64,000 bases of DNA, taken from contig NC_064839.1 of the NCBI RefSeq assembly GCF_024166365.1, positions 33,306,378 through 33,370,377 on the forward strand, written 5' to 3'. This DNA is from Elephas maximus indicus (lineage: Eukaryota; Chordata; Mammalia; Proboscidea; Elephantidae). Within the stretch, counting starts at the first letter, position 1. Each line of letters begins with the position of its first letter. The notes under the pieces are model-generated. The model worked only from the letters and a program-made list of their open reading frames with translations, did not search any database and had not been told where the DNA came from. Both the position numbers and the translations under genes were made by a program. Below are positions 43,975 to 56,648 of this stretch, piece after piece.

Positions 43975-45659
43975 AAGAGGGGGAAAATTAAGTATACGCT
44001 GTTCTTTCACCTCTAGATTTTTTGTTTCCACTTTACTTGGTCACCCTCAGACTCTTGGGTGGCCATCTCTCTAAGCGACTCCCTCAGGGATGGGTAAACC
44101 TTTACTGGACTTGTGTGGGTGAGAGTGTCTTTGCTCCTTTGGCCCCTGGCCTTACCTATTTACTAGCAAACATGTCTTGGTCTGGGAATCCCCTGGCTGG
44201 GAGGAGCAAGGAGGGAGGCAGGAGTGAGAGGGCCAGGGTTCCAGTTCTGACTGTTGCTGGCTAGGGAGTAAGTAGGCTGGGGCACAGGACTTACCCTCAC
44301 CCCCAGAAAAGTCTGTGGAAGGATTTCTCCAAAGCCCAGACTATCTAAGATGTTAACTTTTCCTGCCTTTCCTGAGATTCTGGAAAGCCCCACTTGCCCA
44401 GCCGTGTTCTCCCTATAGCAGATAAGCAGAGGAATGTCCACCACAATCTGCTGTTCTGTCCAGGCCACCCTGCAAAAGCCTTGTAGGCCCCAGGGACAGG
44501 CATGCAGAGCTGTGTGTATAGGGGGGGAAGGCATCCAGCTGAAGGCGGGGAGGCCTATGACACTGGGCACAATGGGGACAGTCCAGGGAAAGAAGCAAGT
44601 GGAAGGAAGCACAGAAGTGGGTTCAGTCCAGTGGCCTGGCGACAGCACCCCTGGGGGGTTATGGAAGGCGGGGTGCAAGTTGCAGTGAAGGCAGCTTAGG
44701 GGGAGCTGGCCCAATGTGGCTGGGGTCAAATAGGAGCCCCTGGGGATGGCTTTCTATGTCACCTACAGGAAGTAAGCAAGGCATGAGTGAGCAGTGACCT
44801 CTGAAAGGGCTGTGGGCATAGTTTGCTCTTCATCGGCTGGAGATAGGGTGGGGTGGGGTGGGACGCGGTGCACAAAGTCTCAATCCCTCTATCCTCCCTG
44901 CAGGATTGCTGCCAGGCCATGTTGGGCTTTTGTGATAGTGATCTCCTGGAGGGCGGGTCATACCTCACCCATCCCTGTATCCCAGGCCTGGCCCCTGGGT
45001 GCACAGGTTGATTGTGGATTGAATGAGGAAGGATGGGAGGACAGATGGATGGGTGGATGGATGGTTTTAGGGAGAAGCAGATGAAGAGGAAGCAGCAAAA
45101 GAGAACTCAGAGGAAAACAGTGAGTGGTGGTGTGGAAGGGGAGAGAAGCTAGGAGAGGGGGTGGGGACTGCCCGGTGCCAGAAAACACCATGTGTCTGGG
45201 TAGAAGGAAATGGACAATTAGCTAAAAAAAGGATAGTTACAGGAAAGATGAGGGCTGCTCTGTGTTCTCATTTGGGATCAGGACACAAGCCGGGCCTGGA
45301 TGGGGGCAGGGAGTGGAGTTAAGGACACAGCTCTACAAGAGGTGGGATTCGCTGAGCCAATGGAATGGCCCTTTCTTTAAAACAAAGTGATGGGCGGGCA
45401 GCAGGTGAACATCATCAGAGCCTGTTCCTTGGCTCATGGGAAGGGAGAATATGGGTTCACTTGGATCCCTAGGGGTCCAGCTAATCCCACACTGGACTTG
45501 GATTCAGAGGGATGGAGGAGCTGAGTCTCTCCCAAGCTCTGCCTGGTGACTTGATTACTAAATCCTGGAGATGGCATGATGGGGCACCAGTGGGGAGTTC
45601 CCAGGCCCTTTGCTTTGGAGTTTTGTGGATATGGAGAGGTCTTGAGAAAAAGGGCTCCC
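43975..45659. other. Intergenic DNA downstream of PDP2
   Basis: No supported gene. A short GGAT-rich run lies at about 45045-45065. Overlapping open frames on both strands around 44163-44729 have no similarity or splice signals that I can support. Confidence 0.45.
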
Positions 45660-45843
45660 TTGAACTTGAATGGAAACCCTGGTGGTGTAGTGGTTAAGAG
45701 TCTGGCTGCTAACCAAAAGTTCAGCAGTTCGAATCCACCAGGCGCTCCTTGGAAACCTCATGGGGCAGTTGACTCTGTCCTATAGGGTCACCATGAGTCA
45801 GAATCAACTCCATGGCAGTGGGTTTGGTTTTGAACTTGAATGG
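45660..45843 (+). mobile_element. AfroSINE with perfect target duplication
   Basis: The body 45674-45829 is flanked by perfect 14-base copies of TTGAACTTGAATGG at 45660-45673 and 45830-45843. Head, box B (GCAGTTCGAATCCACCAGGC) and RTE-like tail are intact, so this is a young insertion. Confidence 0.94.
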
Positions 45844-46364
45844 TGGTGGTGTGAGGCCAGAGGCTGCCTCTAGATGTCGCCATCTTGCCATGGCTGGTAT
45901 CAGCTGCAGCTGGAGTAGGTAGGAAAGTCTGTTCCTAGGAAAATGCAGGCCTTAGCAGGGCCCCTGGAGAGTGTCCACTTCAGGAAGCCTCACTGGACCT
46001 TGGATGTCCTCAGGGCTGAGGATGAGGCTGGGGTGGAAGAAGGACCCTGTCCAGTGGCCATCCATCCATCCCTACCTAGCAGGGAAGGGGCAGCTGGGGT
46101 TCCTGGCTGAGCCAGAGCCAAGCAGGGGGCTATAAGCGGCGGGAGAATGGCTGCCACCTTGTCCAGCCTTTCAGCTTCCCCCAATGTGCGTGTTCCCATC
46201 CGTGGACTGCCCTACATCTCTGTTTCCCACCCCCACCCCACTCCCTGCTCCCTGTAGCCAGTCCCCACGGTCACCATCCCAGTCCAGCAGCCTTAGGGTC
46301 CATCCCCTCCTGCCCACCCCGCAGCCCCAAGAATGATCCAGACAACCTTTTTCCCTCTTACCCC

Positions 46365-46850
46365 CAAAACAGGTGGCTCCTCCAGCCAACTCTGCTCACC
46401 ACATGGCAGAATGATCTTGGTCAGACTCAAATCTGACTTTGTCACTCCTCTTTCTCCCATGGCTCCCAATCACCCTTGGGAGAAAGCCAAGACTCCTCCT
46501 TCCCAGGCTGGTCTCCTGGCCTCCTCCCCAGGTATGTGGGCACCATAGTCACACGGAGCTCCATGTTCTTGGAACGTACCAGGCCTTTGGCTTTGCTGTG
46601 CTCTCCAGCTGGAACACCCACCACCCGTCCTCCACCTGGCTTACTCCTCCTTACTCAGTGTGACTTTACTAACACATCACCTCCCTGAGAAGTCTTCCCT
46701 GACTCCCTGGGACAGTCGGCTACTCCTGATTTCCGTAGCACTGGGACCTCTTCAGATAGCTCCTGTCTGTCTGTCTGCCTGCACCTTCGGCAGCACTAGG
46801 GACCTGACTGATTCTCCTCTGGGTCCCCAAGGCACACTATAGGCATTCCA
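46365..46850 (+). mobile_element. L2 LINE 3' end remnant
   Basis: AATCTGACTTTGTCACTCC, CCTGGCTTACTCCTCCTTAC, GAGAAGTCTTCCCTGACTCC and GGCACACTATAGGCATTC occur in the order of the L2 3' end. Ancient and degraded. Confidence 0.7.
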
Positions 46851-47578
46851 CACATGCATTTGAAATTTTAGGGAAGAAGGAGTGAGGAAAAAGAAAGAGG
46901 TCTTCCTCTCCACCCCACAAGCTAGAGTCACTCCTTCCAAAACACATACCTCACATGCCCCCTGACCAGGCAGCAACTTTAGACAGGAGTGAGCTATTGG
47001 CCTGCGGAAGCATTCTAGCAGAAGCTGGGGAAGCACTTGACAAGTAGTGAATTGGATGGACTGTAAGTGTTTTCAACCTGAGGCTGGCCTCTCTGCCTGT
47101 GCCTGGGGCAGAGGCCATGTGGACACAACCTTCAGCCCAGATGAGAGCAAACCTTATGTATGGCTGTCCCACAGGTACCCAATCCGTCTGACCCACGGGG
47201 CTGGGAAGGCGAGAACAGATGGAGCTAAGGAGGGGTGTGCCCCATTGAAGGGTGGGAAGGGGGGGCAACAAACTGAAGCCTGCCCTACTCCCCTGATCCT
47301 GTGGCCCCGAACTGGTCTCTGATTCTCCTCCCTGCCTTGGGCCTGGGAAGGGCCCAGAACTCCTCAGTCACACAGTGAGGCCTGCCCTCCAGCCCAGCAC
47401 CTGTCAGAGTTTATTTCTAAGAGAAAGAGAGAGAGAATCATGCAACTGCACAAGGGGGTTTGCACAAAAATGGTCATGGCGCCGAAGTCTGTAAGAGAAA
47501 CTGGACACCACCGGCATGTCCTTTTCCAGGGTACTGAACAAAGAGGTTTCGGAGCATCCATCCTCAAGGCCTTTAAGA

Positions 47579-48241
47579 ATGATGGTGAGAAATTGGTCTC
47601 AACCCACCTGGATCAAAGGAGAATGAAGACCACCAAGGTCACATGATAACTATGAGCCCAAGAGACAGAAAGCGCCACATGAACCGGAGACTTACATCGT
47701 CCTGAGACCAGAAGAACTAGATGGTGCCCGGCCACAACCGATGACTGCCCTGACAGGGAGCACAACAGAGAACCCCTGAGGCAGCAGGAGATCAGTGGGA
47801 TGCAGACCCCAAATTCTCATAAAAAAAACCAGACTTAATGGTCTGACTGAGACTAGAGGAATCCCGGCAGTCATGGTCTCCAAACCTTCTGTTGGCCCAG
47901 GACAGGAACCATTCCCGAAGACAACTCATCAGACATGGAAGGGACTGGACAATGGGTAGGAGAGAGATGCTGATGAAGAGTGAGCTACTTGTACAGGTGG
48001 ACACTTGAGACTGTGTTGGCGTCTCCTGTCTGGAGGGGAGATGGGAGGGTAGAGAGGGTTAGAAACTGGCAAAATTGTCACGAAAGGAGAGACTGGAAGG
48101 GCTGACTCATTAGGGGGAGAGTAAGTGGGAGTATGGAGTAAGTTGTATATAAGCTTATATGTGACAGACTGACTTGATTTGTAAACGTTCACTTAAAGCT
48201 CAATAAAAATTATTTAAAAAAAAAAAAACAATGATGAGGGA
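47579..48241 (+). mobile_element. L1 3' end insertion
   Basis: The body at about 47591-48228 is the last two thirds of the same L1 3' UTR as at 16380-17031 (GTCTCAACCCACCTGGATCA, AATGGTCTGACTGAGACTAG, CTTAAAGCTCAATAAA) with a 12-base A tail. AATGATG with a similar continuation sits on both sides, an imperfect target duplication. Confidence 0.85.
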
Positions 48242-49016
48242 TCTCTCTTATTTGACAGAAAACTGTTCGTGATACTCTAAATGAGGGAGGGGGCAGATTA
48301 CAAAGCAGCATGTACCAGGAGACCACTAAGTTGGAATCCATCCCCCAGCCCTCATACTGCCCCTCAGCTCCCTTGTGATTTACCCCATTGGCCAGTGGCC
48401 GGGTGGGGGAGGGAACTGCGACTATATTGGGAAGGGGATGAGATCACCAAAAGGCCGGCTGATTTAGAACTGGGTAACTTTTTCCACCCATGCACTCTCA
48501 GAGGCTTCTGTACTGGCTCATAAACCTTGGCGCCAGCCTGCAGGGTGAAGGGGGGCCATGTCCCCTCCCCGGCAGAGTGGAGATGGTGGCTGAAGCTGGA
48601 CAGGGCTCACGTGCAAGGCTGAAGTTGAAATTGAATGACAAAGTGGGTCTGGGGTTCCCCAGGGCCCAGCCAGGACCCTACTAGAACTTGCTCCTAGTAA
48701 AGCTGGGTGCCCTGTCACTTCCCAGGAACCTGTGTGGCAGAAAGTGGATTTTGTGGGCACAGGAATATCCCAGAGGGCAGCCAGCTTGTGGGGAGCTGAG
48801 CTGGGACCCTGGGCAGTGCCTTTGATGCTCTGGAATGGTATGTCTTAGGGTTCCTATCTGCCAGCCTGGCCCTCTCCAGAGGGGACTCTGCCTGTTTCCA
48901 GCCAAACCCGGGGGTAGCTGTGGAGAGAAGAGGCCTGGCCTAGGAAGGAAACCGGGGTCCACTCCTGCTCAGCAGATAACTGACTTCAGTTCAGCTCCCA
49001 CCCCCGGCCTCAATGC

Positions 49017-49216
49017 CCGTGTTGTGTACCATAGAATCAGTTCCGGTTCCGCAACCCTGTGTGACAGAGCAGAATTACCTCATAGGATTTCCAGGACTAA
49101 GCTTTGCAGAAGCAGATCGCCAGGTCTTTTCTCCTGCGGAGCCATGGGATGGGTTCAAACCATCAACCTTTCAGCTATCAGCAGAGCACTTCACCATTGC
49201 ACCGCCAGGGCTCTTT
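49017..49216 (-). mobile_element. AfroSINE, longer variant
   Basis: The minus-strand head (complement of CACCATTGCACCGCCAGGGC), box B (49155-49175), extra internal block (49095-49140) and RTE-like end near 49025-49050 are visible. It is moderately diverged. Confidence 0.85.
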
Positions 49217-49229
49217 TAACGCCCATGAA

Positions 49230-49480
49230 ATCCCCTCAGGTCTTTGCTCCAGACATGTGGAAATTTTGCAGCGAGTTCCAACCCCCTATGCTCTGCCACA
49301 CCTCTGAGCCTTTGGCCAGGCGATTGTCCTAGCCTTCCCCTCTCCAGTTGCATTTGTTGACCACACCCTCTGTCTGAGCTGGGTCAGGTGTCTTCTCTCC
49401 CCAGGCCAGGGTCCATCATGCTGGCTTGTCCATGTTCATTTGGGGTGACCCTGAGGGCAGGGGTTGGGTCCAGGGGAAAT
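49230..49480 (+). mobile_element. Probable L2 remnant
   Basis: CCTCAGGTCTTTGCTCCAGA and the following pyrimidine-rich text resemble the L2 3' region. Weak. Confidence 0.4.
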
Positions 49481-49944
49481 TCTAGAACATGTTGGATGAA
49501 GGAAAGAGAAGACCCCTGGAAGGAATGGAGGGGAAGGGTTCAGAGGAGGACCATCTGTGTGCCCAGCACACTTGTGCCAGGGCCTTGAGGGGGACCAAGG
49601 AGTCTCAGGCCCCTCAGACCACACAGCAAATAGCAAGAGAATATGGCTGGGGCACCCTGGGTCTAAGCCTTGTAAGCAAGGAGCAGGAACTGGGCAGAAC
49701 CAGAATGAACTGGAGCGTCCCTCCTTAGCCTGGGCCCTGTAAAGCAGGGCCAGGAATGGAATTCTCCAGCTGGCTAGAGTTGCTCCTGGAAAATCCCCAC
49801 AAGCGCTTCCAGAAATGTGCTTATGCGCCTGACTCTGGCTCCTTCAGAGCTGGAGGGGAAGGGGCCTTTCTGCTGCCGGGTGACTCAGGCAAGGTCTTTG
49901 CCCTCTCTGGACCCCTGGTCCTAGACTCCAGGCTGGCTGAAGTG

Positions 49945-51700
49945 AGGATTCACACAGCTATTGAGCACCAGCTGCCAGCTTCACCGAGCTCTCTCAGCCA
50001 TCCTGAGAGGCAGAGATCAGGGTCCTCATCATTTGAGAAGGAGGCTGACATTCAAAGATGTCAAGTGACTGGTCCCAGGTCATGTAGGTGAGCTAGGAAT
50101 CAAGCCCCCACCTATCAAGTGTCAGCCTGTACATGGATACAGTCCCTCCCCACCTGCCATCAGGGTCCCCAAAAGGGCAGAGTGAGGCCACAGGCCAAGG
50201 ATGCCACTTCCAGCTGAGCCCCACCTGACCGAGGCCTGGCCTGGCCTGGTGCCTGCCACTCCCAGAATAACCCTGGCAGTCCTGGGCGTGAATCTCAGGC
50301 CATCACCTGGGGCCTATTTTTGTCCCTTTGGGTGACAAGGAAGTCTCACCTTGTGCAGGAACCACTTGGATGGGAATGAATCATGTGATGCCCAATCCCA
50401 GCTGACCTTGCTGCCCTGCTGGGAAATGACCCCGGCAGGGAAGGGGGAGGCCTGGCTCAGCCACACTCCCTCGTTCTCCATGTCCCAGCCACTTCCCAGA
50501 ATCTGGCTTCCTACCTCCTGTCCCCTCTTCTTGGCAGTCCAACCCCCCACCCCCGCCCCGCCACCAACACACACACATGCACGCCATGACCAGGAAACCG
50601 AGAGCATCTTCATTTGTCCTTGAGATCCATTGCCAAGTCTTATCACCTGAACAACCAGAAAATTCTCATATCTGCCTCTGGAACAAGCCCATTTCCTCAG
50701 GGTCCAGTCTAGCTAGAGGGTTCTAGGATCCAGAGGAGGGGGCAGATGGGACTCTAGCATTTAGAACTTGACTTTCAGAATCCGGGGCCTTGAAATCCTA
50801 TAGGGCAGTGGCTGGTGATATTTACGGGTAATGGACCCCTTTGAGGAGATGGCAGAAGCTGTGGGCACAACCACACACACCCTAAGAGGTCAAGTACAAT
50901 CTCAGGAGTTATGACCCCAAAGGTCATTTATAGAGGGGGTGATCCCTGGGGGTGAGACCCATAAATGCAGAGACTTGAGGAGTTCCTCTTTGCAGAAACC
51001 AGGGGGGTGGTGGTAGAACTGTCATGATCTGAACTCAGCAGCATAAGATACATGCGTAGAAAAAAGACTGGAAGGAAATCTGGAAAAAATGTTAACTGTG
51101 GTAACAAAACAAACAAAAATGGCTGCAGTTGAAATGGCAATAATAATACAGTGGCTCTTTCCACTTTTTGAGGGCCTGTTAGGCACCAGCCCTGTGTTTG
51201 TATTATCTCAGTTAATTCCCACAATGGACTTTTCTCTGGCATGCTGTGGCCAATGGCCCATGGGGTGGGCTCTGCAAATCTGGTTGGCTCTTACTAGTCT
51301 GCAGCTTCCCTGCAGGTGAATAGGTGAGCTCTTGGGCTCAATCCACAGGGGATGCTGTACGTTCCCTGCCAGCATACTTGGCATGAGAGGGCATGGCTGG
51401 TCCCCCTTAGGGATGCCTTTGGGGAGCCAGCCAGGCCCAATGATCTGACCCCGGCCCCCACTTGGCCCTACTCCTCCAAGCACTGGAGCTCGAAATAGCA
51501 GCTGCTTGAAAGTTGACAATCAAAGGGCAGCTAAAAAAAGGCCCCTCAGTCTGGGCTCTGTCGCACACGGCTCGTAGCGCCTATTTTGAGGGAGAGGGTG
51601 CCGACGTGCCAATGGAAAATCTATGGGGTGGGAGCCTCCAAGGTGGGGGGGCCCATGTGCCTCTCTCTCCTCATCTAGACCCCCACCATTGAGCACACAT

Positions 51701-51736
<36 letters not shown>

Positions 51737-51900
51737 CCTTGGCCCACCTTCCTCACTGTTGGACTTTGTCATCCCTATGACAGCCTAGGAAAAGGATGAG
51801 AAACCTGAAACTCAGAGACGAAAAGTGACTTGCCCAGAGTCACATGGCTAGGGCAGGGCAGTCATCTGACTAGGCTCCCATGGTTCACAGTCCAGTGCTC
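49945..51900 (+). other. Intergenic DNA with MIR remnants
   Basis: MIR-like pieces: 49945-50095 (AAGATGTCAAGTGACTGGTC), 51150-51235 (GGGCCTGTTAGGCACCAGCC, TCTCAGTTAATTCCCACAAT) and 51785-51890 (AAGTGACTTGCCCAGAGTCA). No exon seen between them. Confidence 0.6.
51701..51735. repeat. (CA)n microsatellite
   Basis: An uninterrupted CA run of about 34 bases, long enough to be length-variable between individuals. Confidence 0.95.
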
Positions 51901-53307
51901 TCCCCATAGAGGTAGCCCCTGCCTATGACTTCACTGGGGAAGCCAACACCTTGTCCTTTGGCGTGTCAAAAGCACAGAGATGGAACATTCTAGGTTGGAC
52001 TGGGCAGCAAGCTGAGGATGACTCAAGGGTCTTGATGACCACAGAGGGAGAAATCCTACTGGAAACCCCCAGGCCAGTTCTGATGAGACCTTGCCCAGCT
52101 GCAGAAGTTACAACCTCTCACTTTGTCCCAGTGACCACCTCATGCCCCGCCTTGCCCGGGCCCCCAGAGGCTGACAGCCCCTGCCAAGTTTCCAGGGAAC
52201 GTGTCAGATAAGGGGCCAGTGCTCATGACTCCCTCCCACCCAGCCACTATCTCTGACCCTACTGCCACCATGAAGCAGTAAGAATAGCAACAGTACTGGT
52301 GAGTGGGTTCACACACAGGGGTACCACAAATTGGGACAACACAGAAACGTCTACACCAGGCAGCCCAGGCCTCCAGATTGAGGACAAGTTTCCAGGCACC
52401 CCTTACCCATCTTCCTGGGCCCAAAGTTTTACAACATCTTGTTGTACAGCTTGAGCTTGTCTCCTGCCCCCACTGACTCGGTGGAGGGGACCTGGAAGGG
52501 ACCACAATGCCCTGTTGATCCTGGCCTGAGGCCTGAGCCCTGCCCCCTGTGAGGAGGGTGGAGCTAGCAACTCTCCCTCTCTGGGCCCATAAGCAGGACA
52601 AGGTGGAACAGAGGCCCCCTGTTGGGTGGGAGACAGCCAGCCAAAGAGCTAGGGCGAGGGCACCTCGTGGTCCTGGTACTTGCAGCCTGGCCTGGCTCTT
52701 GAACTCTGACCCTTGATTTTCTGGTTAGCGGGGAGATAGACGGGCTGAAGGTTCCTATGTGTGGGAGTCCCTGCATGGCATCACAGGGTGGGGGGCATGT
52801 TGTGGCTGAATCCCCTGCATGAGTCTCCCTGTGATGCTCCTGTTGGTATGCGTCATTGTGTTTAAGTGTGTGAGGGCGGCTGCATCACTGAGGGAAGAAG
52901 CTTGTTGTCATGGAACCCACAGAGAGCATCACCGTGACACCAGAAGGGGGGTAGGATCTTGGGTGTCTTGTCTCCACGTTCCCAAGTCACTGTGACACCT
53001 GGCAGGTAATCAAGGCAGCCAAGTCCCCAGTCCCACATCAGTGGCCCCTGCAGTTCTCACAGCCTGACTCACTGCCTGGCTCAGTCACGGGCTCTGCTCC
53101 AGGTCCTCGCCCCTCTGTTCCTAGCCCCCTTACTTTACTCATCACCCCGCTATTCTCAGGCAACTCTTCCCCTTGACCCTTGGAACTCAGTCAGCAGGGC
53201 AGGCAGGGACATTTAGCACCTGCCTCCTGTCCCCCACTACTCCTGCTGACCCAAGGGACACTACGGGTGGGGAAGAAGGGGTAAGCTGCGGGGAGGCTTA
53301 GTGAGCG

Positions 53308-53428
53308 CCTCACACACTCACACACATTCAACATGCACATCACACAAACCAGACCTGAACACATACACACGCATACATACACACATGTGCATGCATGCAC
53401 ACATACATGTGTGCATACACACACATGC
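53308..53428. repeat. CA/TG-rich imperfect repeat
   Basis: Mixed CACA, CATACA and TGCATGCA steps over about 120 bases, an interrupted relative of a CA microsatellite. Confidence 0.8.
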
Positions 53429-54144
53429 CTGATGGAGTGACAGGACTGCTAAGCGGTCTCCCAAGCTCAGGAACACTGATCTTGCCAGGTAGGCCCCCCA
53501 GAACCTCTGCAACCCTTTGGGTCCTCTCACATGTCTGAGGCCCTCTCATTAGAAACATGTTACCCTGCAGCAGCAGGATGCTTGTAGGTTAGGTCATAGG
53601 AAGAACCTCCACCCTGAGGCCCAAGCTAGAGTCCGGGGGTGGGTGTAGGTGGGTGTGGGTGGGGTGGGGGTCTCTGAGGTCCCAAAGCTGTTTCTTTCTT
53701 TGAGGGTGAGTGCTGGACTGACCTCTGGGCCTCTTGCTTCAAGAACCCTAATCACTGGGGCTGGAAAAAGTTTAAAAATATCTTCATGTTTACATTCTTT
53801 CCAAGCCTGCCTCCTGAACATCAGTGCTGGGTCCCTTTGATCTGGCCCTGTGCCTCTGGACAGGGCCTGGGAGAGGGGGAGCAGAAGCCCCCAGCTGGGC
53901 GTACCCCATGACCTCCTCTAGGTCCAGACCTGTGAGACTCTGGGAATCACGGAATGAGAGAGAGCTTGGAGCCAGAAAGGAGCCAAAGTTGGAGGGGGGT
54001 GTCTTGCCCAGGGTCACCCAGAAGGGCTGGGGCTGGGCCAGGGCCCCTCTCACATCCTCTGGGCCTCATGTGGCCTCTGGGGAGTGTGTACGAGTGTGCA
54101 ACTGTGGGCATCTGTACTGTGCCTTCCCTTGTAGTCCATGCACC

Positions 54145-54600
54145 GGGGACAGCCGTGTTTATTGAGCTCCTGCTGTGCCAAACACGTACTGCAGGGATTA
54201 TCTCATGTAGTCCTCCCAAGAGCCCCATGAAGTGAAATCCATTTTATCAACAAGTAAACTGAGGCTCAGAGAGGTGAAGTGACTTGCCTGGGACCACACA
54301 GCAAGAAGAAGGCAAGGCACGGATTGCATACTCTTCTGCTCACACTGAGCCACCCAGTTACCCCTAGCAATCCCCTACCTTGCCCTAGCAGGGCCTGGCC
54401 CTGCCTGCAGAGTAAGGCCCACCTCACTAGCGCGAATCCCCACAAGCATGCACTGATCCACCGCCAAGCCCAGAGGCCAGTGTCAAACTCAGATTTCATG
54501 CCCTCTGTGACCCAGGACAAGCCATGCACCATCTCTGACCCTCACCTCCCTCTATAAAACAGGGCTAAGAATGGAAGGAGAGGTTTATATCAAAGATACT
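54145..54600 (+). mobile_element. MIR SINE copies
   Basis: One nearly complete copy at 54145-54320 (TTATTGAGCTCCTGCTGTGC, GAGGCTCAGAGAGGTGAAGT, ACTTGCCTGGGACCACACAG). A second, partial one lies at about 54495-54600 (TGTGACCCAGGACAAGCC, CCTCTATAAAACAGGGC). Confidence 0.75.
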
Positions 54601-54787
54601 CAGGGAAACTGAGCCCTTGTCCCCAGGGAAAGGGATTGTAGACTAGTGTCAGTCCCAGCAGTGACACAATCACAATCAGGAAGTGGCCCGGGGCCTGCAG
54701 GCCCAAGTTAGAAGCCCTCAAACTGGGACAGAAGCCTTGATTTTCCCTGGTATCCTGTCATCTACCCTTTCTTTTGTTGGTTCCTCT

Positions 54788-54931
54788 GTTCACCAACCCA
54801 CCCATCCACCCATCCATCCATCCATTCATCTACCCACCCACCCACCCACTCACCTGTCCATCCACTCACCCACCCACCCACCTATCCATCCACACACCCA
54901 CCCATCCACCCACCCACCTATCCATCTATCC
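54788..54931. repeat. (CCAT/CCAC)n tetranucleotide array
   Basis: About 36 tetramer units of CCAT, CCAC and CTAT mixed over 144 bases. It lies in the PDP2-CDH16 spacer. Confidence 0.92.
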
Positions 54932-56420
54932 AAGAACAGGGATTCAGAAAGCAGGGTGATTCCAGGGTTCTAGCTCAGGTGCTGCATCTCCCTGGCTGTA
55001 TGAACTTGGGAAGATCCCCCTCCTCTTTGAGATTAACTTTCTCAGCTTTCCAAGAAGAAGCTGCCCTGAGTGGTCTCTAAGGCCCTTTTGGGGGATCTTG
55101 TGGCAGCAGGGCCAGCTGGAGGCTGTGGACATTTCTAAACAGGCAACATGGACCTCAGTTAGACAGTCCTCCCCTGCACCCTGATTGCAGGACTCTGAGC
55201 TGCAACCCTTGACCTCCCTGGCCTTCAAAATCCCTCTTGGGAAACAGGGCCAATAACCTGCCCTCACAAGTCAATGGAGGATGAGATGGGCTGCTGCCTT
55301 CAAAGAGCTTTGTACCCTGAGGAGTTCTGAGTGGGTACATGCCGAGAAGAGGATCCTGGGAGGGGCAGAGTTGAGTAGAGCCTCCAGTGGGGGTGTGTGG
55401 GCACTGGATGGCTGGGTCAGGCCTCAGAGTTGTACCTGGGCTGGAGACAGTGGTTGAGGCTCCCAGACTCCTCCAGGCCAGCCCTCTTGCCTGACCCATC
55501 ACTCTTGGCTGAGCTTGGCCCCTGTCCCACAGAATCTGCCAGGAGTGGAGAGCTTATCTCCTAAAAATAGGGCCTAGGCCCCATAGAAGTTGTTTTTCTC
55601 CCTTCCCCGTGATTTACCATCATCAGCTCAGGGTGCCTGGGACGGTAAGTCCCACCCTATCTCCCCAGAGACCGTGGGGATGGAGGTGAAGGGGTCAGCA
55701 CATGGTTGGGATCAGTCAAGGGTCAGGGATTGGAGGTCGATCTGGACGTGCAGTCAGGGTTCAGCAAGGCACCAGAGCTGTGGCTTAATCTCGATCCTGA
55801 GGCAGGGGAAGTTCCAAGATGGCCCGTGGGAGTTTCTGTCCCACCCTAATGGTATCCATTTGAATGACTCCTCCTTTTCTGGCTTTCTGAAGCCCCCCAG
55901 TATGCATTTTCCAGCCTGTGTGTGAAACCCAAAGGTACCTTGGCACCTGCTGAGGCAGGGAACCCATCCTCAGCCTCACCTCTCCTGTTCCAGTCCCATG
56001 GGCCCCTCGAAGTTCCTGCCTAGACCCCCCCTGAGACTTGGGGACCTCAGTCCATCTTCGTGTGCAGATGATTCAGGCACAGGGACACACAAGGTTGTAC
56101 CTTCCCATAGAATATGACGTCCAGAAAACACAGAAATGACCCTCACAAGGATACCCGTCCCCAACCATCTCCTGGACAGGGTGGCCAGAGGGCTACCGAT
56201 GCCAATGGAAATGACTCCCTGTTCTGGCCCTAAGGTCTCACCAGGAGCCCATATGATGCCCCTGTATCCCCCAAGCCCCTAGCCCTTTCTGTACAGCAGG
56301 AGAAGGGGAAGGGACGAATGGGTAGGTGTGTGCACTCTCACACATGCATGAACACGCATACATGGACACTCAGACATGGGCATAGCAGTCCCATAGGGCT
56401 CTTGCCCAGCTCCCTGAGGC
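54932..56420. other. Intergenic DNA between microsatellite and CDH16
   Basis: No exon or strong repeat seen. A worn MIR-like text lies at about 54975-55080. The CDH16 transcript ends near 56400 on the other strand. Confidence 0.45.
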
Positions 56421-56648
56421 TTTATTATCTGGCAAACATGCCACCACTTGGAATGCTCCCATGGGCAGCCCATAAAGCCCACGTCCAGGCTCTGCAGACA
56501 TGCCTGGTGAGCATCAATGACTCCACCTCAGGGCAGTTGGAGGGGTGTCTACTTTGTCCTGGCTCTGGCTGCATCTAGGGTGCCGGGCCCCCTCCCAACG
56601 GAATTGGACGGAGCCAGACCAAGCTTCCAGGCTGGGTGCCTGGACCAT
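56421..56648 (-). terminator. CDH16: CDH16 3' untranslated region with poly(A) signal
   Basis: On the minus strand an AATAAA signal lies at 56426-56421, about 223 nt after the CDH16 stop codon. That gives a short 3' UTR, fitting a compact gene. No other AATAAA lies closer to the stop. Confidence 0.65.

Noticed and set aside
54683-54973. His/Pro/Thr repeat protein
   Set aside because: It is the translation of a CCAT/CCAC microsatellite.
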